Program-made: the position numbers and the translations under genes
Part shown: in pieces, positions 15,202 through 19,271 of the stretch
Numbering within the stretch: position 1 is the first letter of the stretch
How the letters are laid out: each line of letters begins with the position of its first letter
Notes under the pieces: generated by a model
What the model was told of the DNA's origin: nothing
Databases searched by the model: none
Seen by the model: the letters and a program-made list of their open reading frames with translations, nothing else
Assembly (NCBI GenBank): GCA_028678905.1
Contig: JAJRCO010000319.1
Location: 1-19,271 of the forward strand
Origin: Methanomicrobiales archaeon
Lineage (GTDB): Archaea; Halobacteriota; Methanomicrobia; Methanomicrobiales; JACTUA01
DNA: 19,271 nt
Reading direction: 5' to 3'

Positions 15202-17397
15202 ATGGCACGAGCTTCAAAGATGGTGGAAAAGGTAACCACCCTGATGGACAAGCAGGAACAGATCCGGAACATAGGTATCGTTGCGCACATCGATCACGGG
15301 AAAACCACCCTCTCCGACAACTTGCTTGCCGGCGCGGGGATGATCAGCGAGGAGCTGGCCGGCCGGCAGTTGTTTATGGACTCCGATGAGGAGGAACAGG
15401 CGAGAGGAATCACTATCGATGCCTCCAACGTCTCCATGGTTCACGAATACGGAGGAAAGGAGTTCCTGATCAACATGATCGATACGCCCGGCCACGTAGA
15501 CTTCGGTGGCGATGTGACCCGTGCGATGCGGGCCGTTGACGGTGCAGTGGTGGTAGTGGACGCGGTGGAAGGAGCGATGCCCCAGACCGAGACGGTCCTC
15601 CGCCAGGCGATCAAGGAGCAGGTCCGGCCGGTACTGTTCATCAACAAGGTGGATCGCCTGATCAACGAGCTCAAAGTAGACGAGATGGAGATGCAGATCC
15701 GCCTGGGCCGTGTGATCGACAAGGTCAACAAGCTGATCAAGGGCATGAACGAAGACCTGTACAATGAGGGATGGAGACTGGACCCCAAACTGGGGACGGT
15801 CGCCTTCGGTTCTGCTCTCTATAAGTGGGCGGTCTCGGTTCCCTTCATGCAGAAGAGCGGCGTATCCTTCAAGGACGTCTATCAGAAATGCCGGGAAGGG
15901 GATATGAAGTGGCTCGCGAAACAGAGCCCGCTGTATGCCGTGATTCTCGATATGGTCGTCCGGCATCTTCCTAATCCTCTGGAAGCGCAAAAACGCCGGG
16001 TCAAAGTCATCTGGCGCGGAGACGCCGAGTCCCCGGAAGGAAAGGCGATGATCCACTGCGATCCCGAAGGGCCTATCACACTGATGGTCACCGATATCAG
16101 TTTCGATCCCCACGCGGGGGAGGTCGCCACCGGCCGGCTTTTCAGCGGAACCCTTCGCAGAGGCCTGGAACTGTATGTGTCCGGCACGGGAGGCAAAACA
16201 AACCGTATCCAGCAGGTCGGGATCTTCATGGGACCGGAGCGGGTGGAGGTCGAGCAGCTCCCTTCCGGTAATATTGCTGCGGTCACCGGTATGCGGGACG
16301 CCATCGTTGGATCGACAGTGACGAACCTCATTAACATCACCCCGTTTGAATCCCTGAAGCACTACAGCGAGCCCGTGATGACTGTCGCCGTAGAAGCAAA
16401 GAACATGGCCGATCTGCCCAAACTGATCGAGGTGCTCCGTCAGGTAGGAAAAGAAGATCCTACAGTGAAGGTGAACATTAATGAAGAGACCGGAGAGCAT
16501 CTGATCAGCGGGATGGGCGAGCTCCACCTTGAAATCATCACCGGACGTATCAAGAGAGACAAGCACGTGGAGATCACGACCTCCAAACCAATCGTGGTCT
16601 ATCGTGAGACCGTCACCCAGATGGTGGGCCCGGTTGAAGGAAAATCGCCCAACCGTCACAACCGGTTCTACTTCGAGATCATGCCCCTCAATCAGCAGAT
16701 TGTTGATCTGATCAAGAATGGGGAGATCTCCATGAACATGATGGAACTGGAGAGAAGGAATATTCTGATCAAGGCCGGTATGGGTAAGGATGAGGCAAAA
16801 GGTGTCAAAGATCTCATGGGCACCAACATGTTCATCGACATGACCAAAGGAGTTCAGTACCTGAACGAGACTATGGAACTCGTCCTGGAGGGATTCCATG
16901 AGGCCATGGAGGGAGGTCCCCTCGCTAACGAGCCGGTCCAGAACGTGAAGGTCCGGCTGGTAGATGTCAAACTCCACGAGGATTCCATCCATCGCGGTCC
17001 CGCCCAGGTGATTCCGGCGGTGCGTTCTGCTATCAAAGGCGGTATGCTGCTTGCCAACGATACCCTGATGGAGCCCTTGCAGAAGATCCAGATCAATGTT
17101 CCCAGCGACCAGATGGGAAATGCAGTCTCCCAGATTCAGGGCCGTAGAGGTCAGATCCTGGATATTACGACAGAAGGCGACTCAATCGCGGTAATCGGAA
17201 AAGCCCCGGTCGCGGAACTGTTCGGGTTCGCCGGCGACGTCCGTTCAGCGACGGAGGGCCGCGCGATGTGGAGTACAGAGTTTGCAGGTTTCGAAGTAGT
17301 GCCCACAAATCTGGTTAAAGATGTGGTCGTTGCGATCCGCAAACGCAAAGGCTTGAAGGCAGAAATGCCCCGCCCGGACGATTATCTCGAACGATAA
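15202..17397 (+). CDS. fusA: Translation elongation factor EF-2
   Basis: EF-2 is the GTPase that moves tRNA and mRNA through the ribosome. At 731 residues it is full length. G1 is AHIDHGKTT at 28-36, followed by RGIT, DTPGHVDFGG (G3) and FINKVDRL (G4). The HRGPAQ segment near the C-terminus contains H597, the histidine modified to diphthamide in archaea and eukaryotes. Ribosome site GAGGT lies 5 nt before ATG 15202, in a 22-nt gap after rps7. The usual downstream partners tuf (EF-1 alpha) and rps10 are absent; a T-rich terminator follows at once. A long antisense open frame over this gene reflects its strong codon bias. Confidence 0.98.
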   Translation: MARASKMVEKVTTLMDKQEQIRNIGIVAHIDHGKTTLSDNLLAGAGMISEELAGRQLFMDSDEEEQARGITIDASNVSMVHEYGGKEFLINMIDTPGHVDFGGDVTRAMRAVDGAVVVVDAVEGAMPQTETVLRQAIKEQVRPVLFINKVDRLINELKVDEMEMQIRLGRVIDKVNKLIKGMNEDLYNEGWRLDPKLGTVAFGSALYKWAVSVPFMQKSGVSFKDVYQKCREGDMKWLAKQSPLYAVILDMVVRHLPNPLEAQKRRVKVIWRGDAESPEGKAMIHCDPEGPITLMVTDISFDPHAGEVATGRLFSGTLRRGLELYVSGTGGKTNRIQQVGIFMGPERVEVEQLPSGNIAAVTGMRDAIVGSTVTNLINITPFESLKHYSEPVMTVAVEAKNMADLPKLIEVLRQVGKEDPTVKVNINEETGEHLISGMGELHLEIITGRIKRDKHVEITTSKPIVVYRETVTQMVGPVEGKSPNRHNRFYFEIMPLNQQIVDLIKNGEISMNMMELERRNILIKAGMGKDEAKGVKDLMGTNMFIDMTKGVQYLNETMELVLEGFHEAMEGGPLANEPVQNVKVRLVDVKLHEDSIHRGPAQVIPAVRSAIKGGMLLANDTLMEPLQKIQINVPSDQMGNAVSQIQGRRGQILDITTEGDSIAVIGKAPVAELFGFAGDVRSATEGRAMWSTEFAGFEVVPTNLVKDVVVAIRKRKGLKAEMPRPDDYLER

Positions 17398-17600
17398 TCT
17401 TCTCTTTTTGGCCTTTTTTTAACAGGAATCTTCCTTCGGAGCGACAATTCCAGCTGTACGAGGGAACCGCTATTTCGAGACAAAGGTCCACGAATTCTTT
17501 TAGCAAATTGCTCGATGCCCTTAATTGTTCCAGGATATGAGTAGTCCATCAAGATGTTTAACCCAGGTATCGGGCAAATCCACCCTTTATTCTCCACCAT
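17382..17600 (-). CDS. Doubtful small ORF, possible gene remnant
   Basis: A 72-codon frame starts at ATG 17600. Its first half (MVENKGWICPIPGLNILMDY and the following SYPGTIKGIEQFAKRI) has a protein-like composition. The last part is very basic because it is read from the complement of the fusA terminator, and it runs 16 nt into the fusA 3' end. No ribosome site is evident. I do not recognise the family. It may be the left-over N-terminus of a gene cut off at this point, or a chance frame. Confidence 0.25.
   Translation of the reverse strand: MVENKGWICPIPGLNILMDYSYPGTIKGIEQFAKRIRGPLSRNSGSLVQLELSLRRKIPVKKRPKREDYRSR
17401..17420 (+). terminator. Oligo-T terminator after fusA
   Basis: Directly after the fusA stop come two thymidine runs, five T at 17405-17409 and seven T at 17414-17420, separated by GGCC. 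Such U-tracts are the known termination signal of archaeal RNA polymerase. No stable hairpin is needed or seen. Confidence 0.7.
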
Positions 17601-17657
17601 TATGGTATTTGATGAAAGATTGAGGTCCTCTAGGTAGTGTAAATGAGGAGGTAGAAA

Positions 17658-18482
17658 GTGGAAGTACTAATCCTCATCCTGATCAGCATGCTGATCGGTG
17701 CAGCCGGAATCGGTGCGTAATTGCCCGTTCGTCCGATGCAGAAACATCTCTATCGACATGGAAAATGCTGGAATCGGGGTATCCCGCAGCACAGGAACAG
17801 ATCAAGGACCTGGACGGGGAATCAGTGAAAACCAGACCCACAATCAGGTCCGGGTACACTCCAGAACAAGACACGCGATCAGACCAGAGCCAGGTTGTGA
17901 CCGAGACTGCGATTCGCCGCAGACCAAGACTCGCCTGAATAACGTTACATCGCTCTAGGAATATGGCCGGGAGAGATCCGGGAGCAGGATCGAGAACAGG
18001 TAAATCTGTCAGCCGATCAAGCTGCAGGTATTGAACCAGTACGTCGGTGCAGATGCCTTTGTTCATGCTCGGTACCAGAGTGAACAGCTTGGAGGTCTCA
18101 GACCTGAGGCCTCGCGGTTTGTGTTGTTGCAGCTCAAACTACCCGTACCAGTTCGAGAACTGGGCCCAGGAGGCGCTCCAGAACCGAAACATCCTCACAC
18201 GCGATTACTTTCGGTGGAATGAGACTGCAGCCTGGCAGCTTCGGCAGGGGAGTATGCACAGTCGGGTGATCATCCAGGATATAAACCGACTGATCGGGCA
18301 GGCTCCTGTGTCCTCAGGTTGAAGCATAACTCCAGGACTAGCTACTGCGGATGCCGCAACAGCAGGAAGCGCTCGAGCAACAGGCCGGGGAGAACTACAG
18401 AACAAAGGCTGTTTGGCCACGTCTGGACCATGATGCCCCCTCTTTTTTCCAGAAGAACATTCCGATAGCTAAGTACATTTAA
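17658..18482 (+). pseudogene. Frameshifted remnant of an unrecognised, probably membrane-anchored or secreted protein
   Basis: A strong ribosome site GGAGGT precedes GTG 17658, which opens VEVLILILISMLIGAAGIGA and then meets TAA at 17718. Protein-like segments continue on the same strand in alternating frames. They are: about 17717-17935 (SLSTWKMLESGYPAAQEQIK and onward); 17943-18032 (EIREQDREQVNLSADQAAGI); 18031-18120 (LNQYVGADAFVHARYQSEQL); about 18135-18322 (YPYQFENWAQEALQNRNILT onward, ending in TGA); and about 18345-18482 (MPQQQEALEQQAGENYRTKA onward, ending in TAA). Together they span about 275 codons with some five frame changes. The first segment looks like a signal peptide or membrane anchor; the rest is hydrophilic and Gln/Glu-rich. 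No family is recognised. A decayed gene is the simplest reading; separate small proteins or local sequence errors are alternatives. A 91-codon frame from ATG 18047 may be called a gene by software. Confidence 0.5.
17681..17696. repeat. 16-bp perfect palindrome
   Basis: GATCAGCATGCTGATC equals its own reverse complement. It lies 23 nt inside the short hydrophobic reading frame that begins at 17658. It could be an operator for a dimeric regulator or a chance result of the Ile/Leu/Ser/Met codons there. Confidence 0.5.
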
Positions 18483-18484
18483 GT
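18475..18484 (+). promoter_or_regulatory. Weak TATA-like element before the DUF2124-like gene
   Basis: ACATTTAAGT is A/T-rich and centred about 38 nt before ATG 18517, which would give a leader of about 10 nt. This agrees with the absence of a clear ribosome site. It overlaps the end of the broken reading frame, and the match to the TATA consensus is modest. Confidence 0.3.
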
Positions 18485-18516
18485 TCCGCAGGTTCCATGA
18501 TCGATTGTTGATAAAC

Positions 18517-19005
18517 ATGAAAAAACATGAGACCTATGAGAGTGTTCCGGGAATCCTGCGCCCCTTCAAGTCATATCTGGAGGCGAAAAAACTACCTCCC
18601 GGAGCACAGGTCGTGTATTACGGTGTCCCGGGTACTTGCACACCCTTTGTAGAACTTCTGGGATTTGCAGTCCGCACCTTACCGCTGGAACAGGTTTTTG
18701 TGCCTCTGGTGGACGAATCGAAAGCGAAGAAGTTACAGCTGGTACCTGAAGTGGGTATGGAGGTCTCGGGTGAGTCGGCGCACGTGAAGCCTTCAGTAGT
18801 TGTCCTGATGGGTGGACTCTCCATGCCAAACTCCGGCGTAACCGCTGAACAGGCACGTCAGGTCGCGGGAAGACACTGTGTGCCGTACATCGGTGTATGT
18901 TTTATGAAGATGTTCCAGAAGACAGGGTGGCTGGATGTATTTCCCTTTGATCTCCTGATTGATGCGAATATCGCACCTGTCGATGTGTGGAAAGAAATGG
19001 GGTAG
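18517..19005 (+). CDS. DUF2124-like archaeal conserved protein
   Basis: From ATG 18517 the protein has 162 residues; the frame extends to a TTG at 18505, but the ATG is preferred. It has an alternating alpha/beta look, with QVVYYGVPGTCTPFVELLGF (31-50), VFVPLVDES (60-68), VVVLMGGLSMPNSG (94-107) and PYIGVCFMKMF (123-133). These glycine-rich turns after hydrophobic strands suggest a small Rossmann-like domain with possible ligand-binding loops. The pattern matches my memory of DUF2124, a family of unknown function largely confined to methanogens; this was not checked by search. Cys41 and Cys128 are candidate functional residues. It stands alone, downstream of a broken gene and with no partner on its right inside the window. 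Confidence 0.75.
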   Translation: MKKHETYESVPGILRPFKSYLEAKKLPPGAQVVYYGVPGTCTPFVELLGFAVRTLPLEQVFVPLVDESKAKKLQLVPEVGMEVSGESAHVKPSVVVLMGGLSMPNSGVTAEQARQVAGRHCVPYIGVCFMKMFQKTGWLDVFPFDLLIDANIAPVDVWKEMG

Positions 19006-19109
19006 TCTGCTGCCGGGTTGAGAGACACTATAGCCCGATCTGAAAGAAGCCTACTTTTAGGAGGATTTGGACGATAATAACCGGGCACCTGGGAAAAAAC
19101 CTACCTTGA

Positions 19110-19271
19110 ATGCACACAAAAGGGATCGCCTCCTCGGTTCATCGGCCTGAATATATGGTAGAAGAAGGAGTCGGGACTGAGGAAAAGTACCTGTATTATC
19201 GTTGGATACAAATCTCCTGGAAGCATAAGATGTATGGTTCCTCGGACTCAGTTATCTATTTCTCGACCGTA
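19110..19271 (+). CDS. Possible partial ORF running off the right edge
   Basis: An ATG at 19110 opens a frame with no stop up to the window end, 54 codons. A second in-frame ATG lies at 19155. The later part, EEKYLYYRWIQISWKHKMYG, is aromatic and basic and could be real protein. No ribosome site is visible before either ATG, and AGGAGG at 19060-19065 is too far away. No family is recognised. The stretch 19006-19109 before it holds nothing else that I can identify. Confidence 0.25.
   Translation, partial: MHTKGIASSVHRPEYMVEEGVGTEEKYLYYRWIQISWKHKMYGSSDSVIYFSTV

Noticed and set aside
15214..16992. Long open frame of 592 codons antisense to fusA
   Set aside because: It mirrors the strongly biased codons of EF-2, has no recognisable domain, and the plus strand is certainly coding.
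17398..18516. CRISPR array or insertion sequence
   Set aside because: No regularly spaced direct repeats, no terminal inverted repeats and no transposase-like segment were found.

Overview
The window looks like a chromosomal segment of a methanogenic euryarchaeon, most likely of the Methanomicrobiales. The order-level placement is inference from gene content, not from any search. Supporting signs are archaeal-type S12, S7 and EF-2, archaeal release factor aRF1 (NIKS, GGQ and YxCxxxF motifs), O-phosphoseryl-tRNA synthetase SepS (typical of methanogens and some relatives), 4-demethylwyosine synthase Taw1, a preQ0 (archaeosine precursor) cluster, and a DUF2124-like protein. TATA boxes and an oligo-T terminator fit archaeal transcription.

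Layout. (1) 2-3821, plus strand: three translationally coupled genes for DNA transactions. These are a DnaQ/RNase H-fold exonuclease (MrfB/YprB-like, cut by the window edge), an MrfA/YprA-like DExH helicase with a C-terminal DUF1998-type cysteine cluster, and a beta-type amino-DNA methyltransferase with a helix-turn-helix-like tail. (2) 3829-4122, minus: a GYD-domain protein converging on the methyltransferase. (3) 4123-4559: a gene-poor gap. (4) 4560-5423, plus: a CooC-like deviant Walker ATPase. (5) 13943 down to 5469, minus: a nine-gene run queD-queE-queC-NUDIX-lipoprotein hydrolase-aRF1-argS-taw1-sepS with overlaps or gaps of at most 29 nt. (6) 14108-17397, plus: rps12-rps7-fusA, divergent from the nine-gene run across a short shared promoter region and ending in a T-rich terminator. 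(7) 17398-18516: no intact gene recognised; it holds a plus-strand reading frame broken by several frameshifts plus a doubtful small minus-strand ORF. (8) 18517-19005, plus: DUF2124-like protein. (9) 19006-19271: unexplained tail with one open partial frame.

How it fits together. The minus-strand run joins three preQ0 enzymes, a wyosine-base enzyme, two aminoacyl-tRNA synthetases and the translation termination factor, so it is essentially a tRNA maturation and decoding operon. It shares its promoter region with the ribosomal str-type genes. QueD appears to be expressed from a leaderless transcript, while rps12 has a leader of about 50 nt with an inverted repeat near the predicted transcription start.

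The strongest candidate for something not well described is the exonuclease-helicase-methyltransferase cassette at the left end. Its parts resemble the MrfAB repair pair and, loosely, the helicase/DUF1998/methylase composition of DISARM-type defence. The broken reading frame at 17658-18482 and the absence of tuf and rps10 after fusA also merit a look.
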